Shown one piece after another: positions 27,705-37,051 of a DNA stretch of 64,000 bases. The DNA is taken from contig PBAL01000008.1 in NCBI GenBank assembly GCA_002715965.1, positions 42,570 to 106,569 of the forward strand, given 5' to 3'. The notes beneath the pieces are model-generated. The model did no database searches. It worked only from the letters and a program-made list of their open reading frames with translations, and had not been told where the DNA came from. Numbering within the stretch: position 1 is the stretch's first letter; each line of letters begins with the position of its first letter. A program made the position numbers and the translations under genes. Source of the DNA: Verrucomicrobiales bacterium. Its GTDB lineage: Bacteria; Verrucomicrobiota; Verrucomicrobiia; Limisphaerales; JAYPXF01.

Positions 27705-28460
27705 TCAGGCTGCCATTTCATCCGCTTTCAAGTCATCCGAGCGGAGTTCGCGAAACAGTTCCTCAAGCACGTTCTCTCCGACATCTGAATTGGCCTTTAA
27801 TTCTTCAAGCGGCGCAAAGGACACGACGTTCCCCTTGTGAATCACACAGACCTTTTTCGAAAACCGTTCGGCCACTTCCAGAATCTGCGTGGTGTAGATG
27901 ATGGTGCGACCTCGCTTTGATGCTTCCTGTGCATGCGTCTTGAACGAGTTGATTCCGTGCGGATCCATGCCCGACGCAAATGGTTCATCCAGCAGCCAAA
28001 GTTCCGGATCAATGGCGATCAGGCCGGTGAGGATGCCCTTGTAGGATTGTCCGCGTGAAAGGCTGTTCATGCTGCTGTTGGCATGCGGCAAGAGGTCGAA
28101 TTCCTTCAATAGTTTCACCACCTTGTCCTCCATCCCCGGCACATCTTTTTCGTACGTGCGAAGCATGATGGTGAGATTGCGAATCATCGTCTTGTCCGGG
28201 AACAGGTTCGGAAAGTCCGGCATCAGGTGCAGGCGTTTCCGAAAGCCCGCCTCATCTCGCTTGATCGGTTCGCCATCGATTAAGACGCCCCCGCCGTCAG
28301 GCACAATCAGTCCCGCCAGGCAGTTGAGCAAGGTGGTCTTTCCCGCCCCATTGACACCCAGAACACATATGATTTCACCCGGTTCAAACTTCAGCGAAAC
28401 CCTGTCCAAGGCTTTGGTCAACAGATAGCTTTTCGTGAGGTCCTTTGTTTCCAGATTCAT
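27705..28460 (-). CDS. ABC transporter ATP-binding protein
   Basis: A 251-residue ATPase with the Walker A loop (GVNGAGKTT), a signature helix NSLSRGQSYKG (LSRGQ instead of LSGGQ), Walker B LWLLDEPFASGMDP and a switch region TIIYTTQILEVAER where the usual His is replaced by Gln. The first half matches the ABC-2/CcmA-like subfamily (LTKSYLLTKALDRVSLKF). The Gln in the switch position is seen in some branches and does not by itself abolish activity. It forms an exporter with the downstream permease. Confidence 0.9.
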   Translation of the reverse strand: MNLETKDLTKSYLLTKALDRVSLKFEPGEIICVLGVNGAGKTTLLNCLAGLIVPDGGGVLIDGEPIKRDEAGFRKRLHLMPDFPNLFPDKTMIRNLTIMLRTYEKDVPGMEDKVVKLLKEFDLLPHANSSMNSLSRGQSYKGILTGLIAIDPELWLLDEPFASGMDPHGINSFKTHAQEASKRGRTIIYTTQILEVAERFSKKVCVIHKGNVVSFAPLEELKANSDVGENVLEELFRELRSDDLKADEMAA

Positions 28461-28561
28461 TGGGCCACTCTCGTATTTCGGTTGTCAGGAGACTAGATCT
28501 TCGCCGGAGAACACGGCAATCGCAATCGGGATTCAACAAAAACGAAGTTGGCTGGTTCGAT

Positions 28562-29143
28562 TCAGGCCCGCACCGAACACAAACACTTTTTGTCCTCTGT
28601 GGAACGGCTGTCCAACAAGTGTCTGAGCCAGGCGAAGCTCAAGCGGGCGGAGATTCTCAATGTGACCAGGAATGCAGGCACTCCAAAGTCCCGGTGAAGA
28701 TTTTTTGCTCCAGCCAACAGTAAAGCGATGACTCCGATCCAGATCACTGCCAGGACGAGTATTCGCCTCCACCCCCGCCGCGAATGCGGATGCACGCATC
28801 CATTGGAGGCCATCAGCATCACCGTGCCTATCACCGGCGTCAGGACGATTGACACGAGAAATGCGCCCAGCCCCGGCTACAGGATCAGATGGGAGTAGGT
28901 TCCCGTGTTGTCGAAATAGAAGATCGCCGCGCCCGCAATCAGAGAGGATGGAATCAGCAGTACGGAGAGACGGTAACCCACGCTGGCAGCTCCACGCAGC
29001 AGCTTGACCCGGTTATCGGGCAGGCGCCCCTTGTGAAACTGCTCCATCAAGGTGGAGGGCTTGGCCATCCACAGTATGGGGACCGTGGACAGGAATATCC
29101 GTGACAGATCTCCCAGGAACACCACCCAGAATGGCGAGTTCAT
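28562..29143 (-). pseudogene. Decayed C-terminal paralogue of the ABC permease
   Basis: Two ORFs (28877-29143 and 28562-28855) are in one frame and separated only by an in-frame TAG. Read through, they give a hydrophobic protein that parallels the permease C-terminus: WMAKPSTLMEQFHKGRLPDN with HFRTGLLAGSRTPLTKAAVN, and SNGCVHPHSRRGWRRILVLA with TSGYAHPYSLRGWAWILALG. The upstream three quarters of a permease is missing. It sits immediately upstream of the ATPase gene, so a tandem duplication followed by decay is the simplest reading. Confidence 0.65.
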
Positions 29144-29512
29144 GTAGGGCAGAGATATGTCCGAAAGTTGTGGATGAGCGGTTGTGATGGGCAGCCAACA
29201 GGGAGTGCATTGAATTGATTATGCTGCTTGATGTTTCTGCTCGTCGCCGTCGATGGATATCACTCCAGCGATGATCTTGTCCAGTTGGTGGGAGCCGTTG
29301 GGTGGCGATATTTCGCACTCGCTCACGGATACAGAAGGTGGGCGATCCAGATACAATCTGTCACGAAATGCCAGGTTCAGGATGACGGTCGCAAATCCCC
29401 GTCAGTCGGACTGTGGAGCCTTGAAATTCTTAGAATAAACGTGACTTTCCGGGGGGCAAATCCAGTTGAATTCACGAAATCGCAGGTTACAATCGCTCGT
29501 CTGAATACACTC

Positions 29513-31825
29513 ATGAAAATCGAGAAATCCCTGATTCTGGTGGCAGTATTCGTTTTTGTCCTCCCACTCCAAGCAGAGATCAAGAAGGCCAAGGCTGGCA
29601 CCAAAAAGGTCGATCAACTCGTAAACAAACTCCTGGCCGAGAAGGACCTGACGCCTAACAAGCCAATCAGCGACGAGCAGTTTGTCCGACGTATTTACCT
29701 CGCTGCGATTGGGCGTATTCCGACTGGGGCAGAGGCTGCCGAGTTCCTCGCGAGCAAGGCCGCGAAAAAGCGAGATAACCTTATCGATGAACTCCTCGAA
29801 TCAGAAGGTTATGTTTCCCACTTCTATAATTACTGGGCGGACATCCTGCGCATCAATCGTCGGCTGGGACGTTCAGGCACTGCCAACGAATATGCCTACA
29901 AGCATTAGGTGAAGGAGAGCCTCCGCAGCAACAAGCCGTATGACAAGTTTGTCTACGAGATGGTATCTGCCACGGGCAACAACTACGAGAATGGTGCGAC
30001 TGGCTATTACCACCGTGATCGCGGCATGCCATTGGACAACATGGCGAACACAGTGCGCGTTTTTCTGGGTACGCGCCTGGAATGCGCGCAGTGCCACGAC
30101 CATCCGTTCGACAAGTGGAGTCAGAAGGACTTCTTCAAGATGGCGTCCTTCACCTATGGAGTTCGTGCCGGTTACAGCCGCAATGGAAACGACGTCCGCC
30201 GGATGATCGGCAATGATCGCCGGGAGAAGATAATGAAGATCTCGGAGGAAATCACCGGAATGAAGAACTTCTATCCGACGCGACGTGAGTCGGACATCGA
30301 TCGGATGTTCGAGAAAGATGATCGCCGGAGCATTGCGCGTCGTCGTGGCATCGAGACCGCCGAGGAATACAAGGCGCTGAACAAGAAGGTAATGGCGGCC
30401 GTGAGTAAGCTGGACGTAGACAATCGCACCATGGGCCGGGTCATCAGCGATATCTACAACCCCGTGCGTTACTCGGCCATGAGCGTTCGCGACCGGAATG
30501 CGAAGCTTCCTCATGACTACCAGTATGACGACGCGGATCCACACGATGAGATCGAACCGGAGCCGATGTTCGACAGCAAGTTTGATCAGGAAATCCTTGA
30601 GAGCAAAGGTTACCTTCCGGCTTACGCCACGTGGATGACCTCCAAGGATAATCCTCGATTCACCCAGGTGATTGCCAACCGTCTTTGGAAGAAGGCATTC
30701 GGCGTCGGGTTGTTCGAACCGGCCGACCAGATCACCGATCACACGAAGCCGGCCAGCCCTGAGCTGTTGAAGCATTTGGAGGAATCCATGGAGGAACTCG
30801 ACTTCGATATGAAGTCGTTCCTTGCCATGCTCTTCAAATCGAAGGCCTGGCAGCGCGAGGCGTTTGCGGAGGAGATTCCGATCGGTGAACCGTTTCACTT
30901 TGCCGGGCCCGCGCTTCAGCGCATGAGTGCCGAGCAGATCTGGGATTCGGTTGTCGCACTGGTCATTCCCGATTCCGATCACTTTCAACCCTCACTCGGC
31001 CGCGAGCTCAGCGACATTGATCGCGAGCGCAGAATCAATGAAGCCATTGCTGCTCACGAACCTGAGGACTTTAAGGACATGGTTCTCGAATTGACCGCTC
31101 AGGTGAAGAAGAGCTACGCCAAGCAGGACAAAGTTCGCGAGGCATATAACAAGGCCCGGCAGGACGAGGATGATCAAAAGACCCGCGAGCTTTCGCAGGA
31201 ACTCCGCGGCATTCAGCGCGAGATGCGCAGCAAGATCTACAAGGTCGCCTACAACGGCACCGATCGCCGCGGAGGTCGCAGCATGCAATCCATGATGGCC
31301 GGTGCTGGCATGTCTGGCGACGGCGAGCGTTACGTTCGCACTTCCACGAAACGTCCAAAGGTCAAGATGCCTGAAGGCCTGACACGCGATCAGCAACGCA
31401 AATGGATCCGTGACCAGAAATACGCGGCTTCATCCTGGAGCCGCACAGCCAGCCAGATGATGCGTTCCTCCGAGCTTCCGACACCCGCCCCGCGCGGTCA
31501 CTTCCTTCGCGAGTTCGGCCAATCCGATCGCGAACTCATCCAGAACGCCAATGACGGAGCCAGCGTTCCACAGGCATTGAACCTGATGAACGGCGATATT
31601 GCCGATCGGCTTCGCCATCCCTACTCCGTCCTCGGGCAGGCGCTCGAGAAATGCGAGAGCCCCGAGGATGAGATCAAGACCATCTACCATCTGATGCTCA
31701 CGCGTCAGCCGAGCCAAGCTGAGATCGACCGCCTCCTCAAGGTCTATGAGTTCGAAGGCAGGAACGCCCGGCGCAATGTCATCTGGGCGATGCTCAACAC
31801 CCAGCAGTTCATTTTCAGCATATGA
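29513..31825 (+). pseudogene. PSD1-type DUF1549/DUF1553 protein, split by a premature amber codon
   Basis: The ATG at 29513 encodes a signal peptide (MKIEKSLILVAVFVFVLPLQ) and the start of DUF1549 (FVRRIYLAAIGRIPTGAEAA). At 29906-29908 a TAG interrupts, and the next base continues in the same frame with VKESLRSNKPYDKFVYEMV. In intact homologues this position is Trp before 'vresl..nkPyDqFv', so one G-to-A change (TGG to TAG) explains the break. The rest is complete: TRLECAQCHDHPFDKWSQKD (CxxCH) and the DUF1553 C-terminus (IYHLMLTRQPSQAEIDRLL, ending AMLNTQQFIFSI). PSD1 proteins are exported and accompany DUF1501 proteins in PVC bacteria, as here. Function is unknown; polymer binding or degradation is proposed. 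Confidence 0.85.
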
Positions 31826-31830
31826 TTCCC

Positions 31831-31893
31831 AATCCTTGTCGTAATCGTTGTCCTCATCTTCGAATCAGGCCAATGAGATTGAGACAAGGAATT
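31831..31893. repeat. Intergenic hairpin element, copy 2
   Basis: TCCTTGTC (31833-31840) and GACAAGGA (31883-31890) are exact reverse complements bracketing about 40 bases that include GTAATCGTTGTCCTCATCTTCG and GAGATTGAGACAAGGA. The last piece matches copy 1 (GGAGATTAAGACAAGGA) at 16769-16785. It lies in the 128-base gap between PSD1 and DUF1501. No T tract follows, so I do not call it a terminator. Confidence 0.5.
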
Positions 31894-31953
31894 CTGACAA
31901 AGATCAACACACGCTTTTGAGACCGCTTAACCCTTAAATCCACCACACGCACC

Positions 31954-33231
31954 ATGAACCTATTCCGTAATCAAGACCTCACCCGGCGCAACTTCATGAC
32001 CACCGCCAGTTCGCTCCTTGGTGTCAGCTTCCTGCCCAACTACCTCGGCGCAGAAGAAGCCAAGGCCGGCGTGCCGCTGCGCAAGAAACCCGCTCAGCGA
32101 CTGATCTTCTTGTACATGGGCGGGGGCATGACCCACCTCGACACCTTCGACACCAAGCCCGGCCATGACAACCAAGGGCCGGTGCGCGAGATCAAGACCA
32201 ACGTACCTGGCATACGCGTCTCGGAATACCTGCCCGGCCTCTCCAATCACATGGACAAGATGTGCGTGATCAATTCCATGAGCTCCCGCGCCGGAGCGCA
32301 CGAACAGGCCCGCTATCTCATGCACACCAGCTACGAGCAGCGCGCCACGATCAAGCACCCTGGAATCGGTGCCTACATGCTCAAGTATCTCGGCAAGCTC
32401 AATCAGGACCTGCCCGGCAACGTATTCATTGGCGGCAATTCCCGTATCGACGGTGGAGCGGGCTTCTTCGAGTCCTCTTACGAGCCGCTTGCAATCAACA
32501 ATCCTGAAAGCGGCCTGCGCAATATCCGGGCTCGCTTCAATCCCACCGACTTCCGCAACAACCTCGATCTTGCCGCCGAACTCGATGGCGGTTTCCGCAA
32601 GAAATACAACCTCAAGGCGACCCGCGCTTATACCTCCATGTATAAGGATGCCGTCCGCCTGATGGAATCCGAAGACCTCAAGGCCTTCGATCTGAGCATC
32701 GAAAGCGAAGCGACTCGTGAGATGTATGGCGACAATCCTTTCGGCCAGGGCTGTCTGCTCGCCAAACGCCTCGTGCAACATGATGTCCGCGCCATCGAGG
32801 TCACCTATGGCGGCTGGGACACCCACCAGAACAACTTTATCAGCGTCCCGGAACGCACTGCCGTTCTCGACCAGGCTCTAAGTGCTCTGCTCACCGACCT
32901 GGACCGCACCGGGCTCCTCGACTCCACCCTGGTGGTCCTCTCCACCGAGTTTGGCCGCACCCCGCGCATCAACCAGAACGCCGGCCGTGATCACTACCCG
33001 AAGGCATTCAGCACGGTGCTCGCCGGCGGACGTGTCAACGGCGGCCAGAAATTTGGCAAAACCGATGCCGGAGGCGAAGAAGTCGACGAAGGTGAAATGT
33101 CTCCTCAAGATTTCAATGCCACGATTGCCTGGGGACTCGGCGTCTCCACCGACCGCGTCGTCATGAGCCCCAGTCTCCGCCCCTTCAAGGTCGCTCATAA
33201 GGGCAAGCCGAACACCGGGTTGTTCGCCTGA
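31954..33231 (+). CDS. DUF1501 family protein, Tat-exported
   Basis: A 425-residue protein with a twin-arginine signal (LTRRNFMTTASSLLGVSFLP) and the DUF1501 core, a sulfatase/alkaline-phosphatase-like fold: LIFLYMGGGMTHLDTFDTKP at the start, VTYGGWDTHQNNF in the middle and STEFGRTPRINQNAGRDHYP later. Conserved Asp/His residues at these blocks fit a metal site but the activity is not known. The family is one of the most expanded in Planctomycetes and Verrucomicrobia and is nearly always encoded next to a PSD1 protein. Here the gene is intact even though its partner carries a premature stop. A terminator follows. Confidence 0.95.
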   Translation: MNLFRNQDLTRRNFMTTASSLLGVSFLPNYLGAEEAKAGVPLRKKPAQRLIFLYMGGGMTHLDTFDTKPGHDNQGPVREIKTNVPGIRVSEYLPGLSNHMDKMCVINSMSSRAGAHEQARYLMHTSYEQRATIKHPGIGAYMLKYLGKLNQDLPGNVFIGGNSRIDGGAGFFESSYEPLAINNPESGLRNIRARFNPTDFRNNLDLAAELDGGFRKKYNLKATRAYTSMYKDAVRLMESEDLKAFDLSIESEATREMYGDNPFGQGCLLAKRLVQHDVRAIEVTYGGWDTHQNNFISVPERTAVLDQALSALLTDLDRTGLLDSTLVVLSTEFGRTPRINQNAGRDHYPKAFSTVLAGGRVNGGQKFGKTDAGGEEVDEGEMSPQDFNATIAWGLGVSTDRVVMSPSLRPFKVAHKGKPNTGLFA

Positions 33232-33257
33232 TTTGCATTACCATCTGGACTCACTCA

Positions 33258-33284
33258 AGGCGTGGCTGCGAGCCACGCCTTTTT
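33258..33284 (+). terminator. Rho-independent terminator after DUF1501
   Basis: AGGCGTGGC-TGCGA-GCCACGCCT forms a perfect 9-bp GC-rich stem with a 5-base loop, followed by TTTT. It is 27 bases downstream of the DUF1501 stop. Confidence 0.9.
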
Positions 33285-33301
33285 CTCTGTAGGTCCGCGT
33301 T

Positions 33302-33358
33302 TTACTCCGTTCAGATGATTGTATCATTTCGAATTCTTACCGATTTGGGACGGAGTAA
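33302..33358. repeat. Widely spaced 9-bp inverted repeat
   Basis: TTACTCCGT (33302-33310) and ACGGAGTAA (33350-33358) are exact reverse complements separated by 39 bases that also contain ATGAT-TGT-ATCAT. The element sits upstream of the HAMP stub and could be a structured leader or the ends of a tiny mobile element. Confidence 0.35.
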
Positions 33359-33376
33359 TTAAGCCTGTTCCCGTTC

Positions 33377-33664
33377 ATGCGCATCACTCTCAAGGTTGCT
33401 GTTATCATGCTGCTCGTGGCTTTGGTGCCACTTGCCGGCTTCGGGTGGATTGCGTTGGAGATGGCGCGAGAGAACGTGCGGTCGCAGGTGGAGAAACAGT
33501 TGGGGGTGGATGCGGCCCTGACGATGCAGAAGATTCAGCAGGGCGACTTTTCACATCGCGCGCCGGAGACGGGGCGCGATGAATTGGGGGACATGGCTCG
33601 CGCCTTTAATTCGATGTCGGACCGGTTGATTTCCCCCAAGAACCTGGGGCATGCGATAGGATGA
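33377..33664 (+). pseudogene. HAMP-domain signalling protein stub
   Basis: A 95-residue ORF. Residues 1-30 are a membrane anchor (MRITLKVAVIMLLVALVPLA) and residues about 50-85 are a HAMP segment (IQQGDFSHRAPETGRDELGD, then MARAFNSMSDRL). An extracellular sensor of normal size and a second membrane helix are missing between them, and any kinase, cyclase or methyl-accepting output after HAMP is missing as well. It is most easily read as an internal deletion plus truncation of a receptor. The stop overlaps the start of the next gene (ATGA), so it may still be translated and coupled to it. Confidence 0.6.
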
Positions 33665-35034
33665 ACGCCACCATCACAGCTCCTGAGTATCGATCCGATG
33701 GCAGCTTCGCGCTGGCTGAATTGAGTTTCGACGGATCGTGTGAGACCGGCTGGAAGCTTCGAAGGAATGGCGAGCCGCATTTGGAATTGGGACCCGGCTA
33801 CACCTTGATAGACGTGGAACAATGCGGGGTGTGCTCGACCGATCTTGCTCGGGCACTTCTTCCGTTCCCTTTGCCGCAGGTGACCGGCCATGAGATTCTC
33901 GGCAGGGACGAGGACGATCGCCGGGTGGTCGTGGAAATCAACGCATCACACCGCGCTCGAGGCGTGGGTGAGTGTCAGTTCTGCGCGAAGGGGCTGGAAC
34001 GGCATTGTCCCGAGAGATTGGTGGTGGGCATCCACGATCTTCCTGGAGGGTTTGGTTCGAAGCTGCTTGCGCCGGTCAATGCGGTGATTCCATTGCCTGA
34101 TGAAATCCCGTCTGCGGCCGGCGTCCTGATTGAACCCTTGGCCGCGTCGTTGAACGCAGTTCAGATGATTGCTCCAACGGCTGGAGATCGGGTGATGGTT
34201 CTTGGCCCCCGCAGACTGGGCATGCTGGTCGTGGCTGCCCTCGATGCCTATCGCGAGGCGAGCGGTGTGCAATTTGAAATCATCGGCGCTGCGCGGCATG
34301 AGCACCTGCGTAGTTTGTCGCGGGAATTTGGTGCGGACGAAGTTATTGAGGTCGTGGGTGAAGGCGAAAATCATACGGAACCGGTCGCGGATGTGGTGAT
34401 CGACACGACGGGCAACCCGAAGGGATTGGAACTGGCACTTCGCCTGGCGAATCGGGAAGTGCACCTGAAGTCCACCCACGGGCAGCCTGCCTTGGGCTTG
34501 TCGCATTTGACCGAACTCGTGGTTGATGAGATGTCCATCACGCCGTTCCATGCTGCTGCCCTGAGGAATCAGCGGGTGGCATGGCTGGGAGCGGACGTGG
34601 TGGGTTCGGAATTGCAGGCGGACGTGCTCCGAGGATCACCGGACGAGATCTTTGAGTGCTTGAAATCCGATTCCACTGGCATTCCTCGGGTGGATGTTGC
34701 GGTAGTGGATTCCGCGCAGTTGGTGGATCGAGCCATTCGACCCAGCACCGAGCATGAGCTTTCGCTCGTCAAACCACGGGGGAGCGTTGCCCTGATGCAA
34801 GGTATGGAAACGTCGGGTTCATCCTTGCTCGCAGCGGTGACGCAACGCGGATTGCGGCTGTCCAGTTCCCGCTGCGGTGATTTCCATGCGGCGATCGATC
34901 TGTTGTCGAAAAACGAGGGGCTTCGCGAGATTGGTGAACGTCTGGTCACGCATCACTTTTCGAACGCGGACATGAATGAGGTGTTCGCCGTGGCGCGCTC
35001 TCCGGAATGCATCAAGGCGGTTGTGAAGATTTGA
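33661..35034 (+). CDS. Zinc-dependent medium-chain (MDR) dehydrogenase, long form
   Basis: A 457-residue MDR/alcohol-dehydrogenase-like protein. The catalytic zinc ligands are seen in CGVCSTDLAR and PQVTGHEILG, and Cys residues GECQFCAKGLERHC fit the structural zinc lobe. The nucleotide-binding loop reads VMVLGPRRLGMLVVAA, departing from the usual GxGxxG, and it is followed by an acidic 'FEIIGAARHEHLRSLSREFG' strand typical of NAD binding. The protein is about 100 residues longer than common threonine or sorbitol dehydrogenases, with the extra length in the C-terminal half (after THGQPALGL). Substrate unknown; a polyol or sugar alcohol is plausible from the neighbourhood. Confidence 0.8.
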   Translation: MNATITAPEYRSDGSFALAELSFDGSCETGWKLRRNGEPHLELGPGYTLIDVEQCGVCSTDLARALLPFPLPQVTGHEILGRDEDDRRVVVEINASHRARGVGECQFCAKGLERHCPERLVVGIHDLPGGFGSKLLAPVNAVIPLPDEIPSAAGVLIEPLAASLNAVQMIAPTAGDRVMVLGPRRLGMLVVAALDAYREASGVQFEIIGAARHEHLRSLSREFGADEVIEVVGEGENHTEPVADVVIDTTGNPKGLELALRLANREVHLKSTHGQPALGLSHLTELVVDEMSITPFHAAALRNQRVAWLGADVVGSELQADVLRGSPDEIFECLKSDSTGIPRVDVAVVDSAQLVDRAIRPSTEHELSLVKPRGSVALMQGMETSGSSLLAAVTQRGLRLSSSRCGDFHAAIDLLSKNEGLREIGERLVTHHFSNADMNEVFAVARSPECIKAVVKI

Positions 35035-35081
35035 CCGGACTCGACACGGGTTTGGGCTCCCGATAGGATATCGATTATTCA

Positions 35082-35567
35082 GTGAAGGTATTGAACAAAA
35101 TTGGTTTGATGGCGTGTGTGTTGGTCCTCGGCACTGCATGCAAGACCTCCACAGTCGAGTCTCGGCGCACCGAGCGTTGGGGCGCGTACAGTGCGCTGCC
35201 GAAGTCCCAACAGGCCCTGATCGACCAGGGTGATATCGAAGCGGGAATGGGGGAAGACGCGGTCTACATCGCCTGGGGAGCTCCGGCGCAGATCCTGGAG
35301 AGCGGAGACAAGACCGGGAAGACGATTACCTGGCTCTACGAAAGCACGACGCATGACACGCATTATCGTTGGCGGACCTACCAAGTTCGTCGCGACGATG
35401 GGACACTCTATCTCGATCGCCGAATGGTGCCGGTGACCCAGTTTCGTGACTATGTTTCCGCGAGGCTCATCTTCAAAAACGGTGAACTCCAGCGCTGGGA
35501 AATGAAACCCCGTCCGGGACGTCGAAGCACGATCGGAGGTGGAGGTGCCGGGTTCATTTCTTTCTGA
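35082..35567 (+). CDS. Lipoprotein, SmpA/OmlA-like fold
   Basis: 161 residues from a GTG start. The N-terminus MKVLNKIGLMACVLVLGTAC carries a lipobox (LGTAC), so the protein should be lipid-anchored. A block resembling SmpA/BamE-type proteins is present (EAGMGEDAVYIAWGAPAQI), followed by a beta-rich part with WRTYQVRRDDG and IFKNGELQRWEMKP. The last residues are Gly-rich. The role is unknown; these small lipoproteins often assist outer-membrane or envelope processes. It lies between the MDR gene and the purine permease gene. Confidence 0.75.
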   Translation: MKVLNKIGLMACVLVLGTACKTSTVESRRTERWGAYSALPKSQQALIDQGDIEAGMGEDAVYIAWGAPAQILESGDKTGKTITWLYESTTHDTHYRWRTYQVRRDDGTLYLDRRMVPVTQFRDYVSARLIFKNGELQRWEMKPRPGRRSTIGGGGAGFISF

Positions 35568-35581
35568 GCTTTCGTTCGCGC

Positions 35582-36982
35582 ATGACCGAAGTACTGGACC
35601 GCTATTTCAAGCTGAAAGAGTCGAACAGCACAGTTCGGCGTGAAGTGCTGGCCGGCGCAACCACCTTCGTTACGATGGCCTACATCATCTTCGTGCAGCC
35701 CGCTGTGTTGTCCGGGAAAATGTTTGGATTCGAGACGGGCATGGATTTCGGTGCCGTCATGACGGCAACCTGCCTGGGAGCGGCCATTGCGAGTGCGATC
35801 ATGGGAATCTACGCACGCTATCCCATCGCGCAGGCACCTGGCATGGGGCAGAACTTCTTCTTCGCGCTGACGGCGATTCCTGCCGCCACTGCCGCTGGAT
35901 TCAGCAACGCGTGGGAAACGGCGCTCGGCGTGGTGTTCGTCTCGGGTGTGCTCTTCTTGCTGGTCTCGTCATTCAAGATTCGCGAGACGCTGCTGAACGC
36001 CCTCAGTCCCAGTATGAAACACGGGATCGCCGTTGGAATCGGGCTATTCATCGCCTTCATCGGTTTGCAGAACGCGGGTTTGATCGTGAAGTCACCGGCT
36101 ACCGGAGTGACCTTGAATCACCATTTCTTGTCGCCGGATTTGATGGTGTTTTTTGTTGGAGTGATCGTCGCGGTTTCCCTTCACGCACGGCGCATCCCCG
36201 GGTCCGTCTTGCTGGGTATTATGGCGGCAACTGTCCTCGCGTGCATTCTCAAGGTGGCCGGTGCATCGGATGTGTATCCGGAATCCAAGCTGGCTACGAT
36301 GTTCCAATTTGCCTCCGGCGTCTTCGCGACACCGCCTTCGATCAGCCCGGCCCTGTTCAAGATGGATCTGGGCAATGCATTGTCCACGGCAATGCTGCCG
36401 TTCGTTTTGGTGTTTCTCTTCATGGTCCTCTTCGACACGGTGGGAACGCTGGTTGGTGTTTCCGAACAGGCCGGGTTGATCGAGGGCAACGAATTGCCGC
36501 GCGCGCGGCAGGCATTTACCTCAGACGCACTTGGCACGACGATCGGCGCCTGCCTGGGAACGTCGACGGTAACCGCCTACATCGAAAGCGCGGCCGGGGT
36601 GGAGCAGGGCGGTCGCACCGGACTGACGGCTGTGACGGTTGCAATCCTGTTTCTGCTGGCGTTGTTCCTGAGTCCGATCGTGGCGATGATTGGCGGTTAT
36701 CCCCCGCTGACGGCTCCCGCGCTGGTGCTGGTTGGGGCGATGATGTTCAAGGGAGTTGGAAAGATTGACTGGTCTGATTTTACGGAGGCGTTCCCTGCAT
36801 TCGTCGTAATGGTGGGAATTCCCTTCAGCTACTCAATCGGTGATGGTTTGGCCTTGGGGATTCTGTCGTATTCAGTGGTGAAACTCCTGTCCGGCCGGCA
36901 TAAGGACGTGCATTGGGTGGTGCATCTGCTCGCCTCGGTGTTGCTTCTCTACTTTGCGTTCGTGCGTAGCAAAGTTGGGTGA
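35582..36982 (+). CDS. AzgA-type NCS2 purine permease
   Basis: A 466-residue polytopic membrane protein with about 13 helices. The start (TVRREVLAGATTFVTMAYII, then FVQPAVLSG), the conserved loop AQAPGMGQNFFFAL and the later SAAGVEQGGRTGLTA identify the AzgA branch of the NCS2 family, which imports guanine, hypoxanthine or adenine with protons. It begins 14 bases after the lipoprotein gene. No PurR-like or riboswitch element is visible upstream. Confidence 0.92.
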   Translation: MTEVLDRYFKLKESNSTVRREVLAGATTFVTMAYIIFVQPAVLSGKMFGFETGMDFGAVMTATCLGAAIASAIMGIYARYPIAQAPGMGQNFFFALTAIPAATAAGFSNAWETALGVVFVSGVLFLLVSSFKIRETLLNALSPSMKHGIAVGIGLFIAFIGLQNAGLIVKSPATGVTLNHHFLSPDLMVFFVGVIVAVSLHARRIPGSVLLGIMAATVLACILKVAGASDVYPESKLATMFQFASGVFATPPSISPALFKMDLGNALSTAMLPFVLVFLFMVLFDTVGTLVGVSEQAGLIEGNELPRARQAFTSDALGTTIGACLGTSTVTAYIESAAGVEQGGRTGLTAVTVAILFLLALFLSPIVAMIGGYPPLTAPALVLVGAMMFKGVGKIDWSDFTEAFPAFVVMVGIPFSYSIGDGLALGILSYSVVKLLSGRHKDVHWVVHLLASVLLLYFAFVRSKVG

Positions 36983-37051
36983 GAACCACTTCGTATTCCG
37001 GTGAATCAATGCCGTTGACAGCCCGTCAGTTAACCGCAAACCATACCGCCC

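Noticed and set aside
29906-29908. TAG as a reassigned codon
   Set aside because: Several intact genes in the window end in TAG (for example those at 44252 and 58514), so global amber recoding is unlikely.
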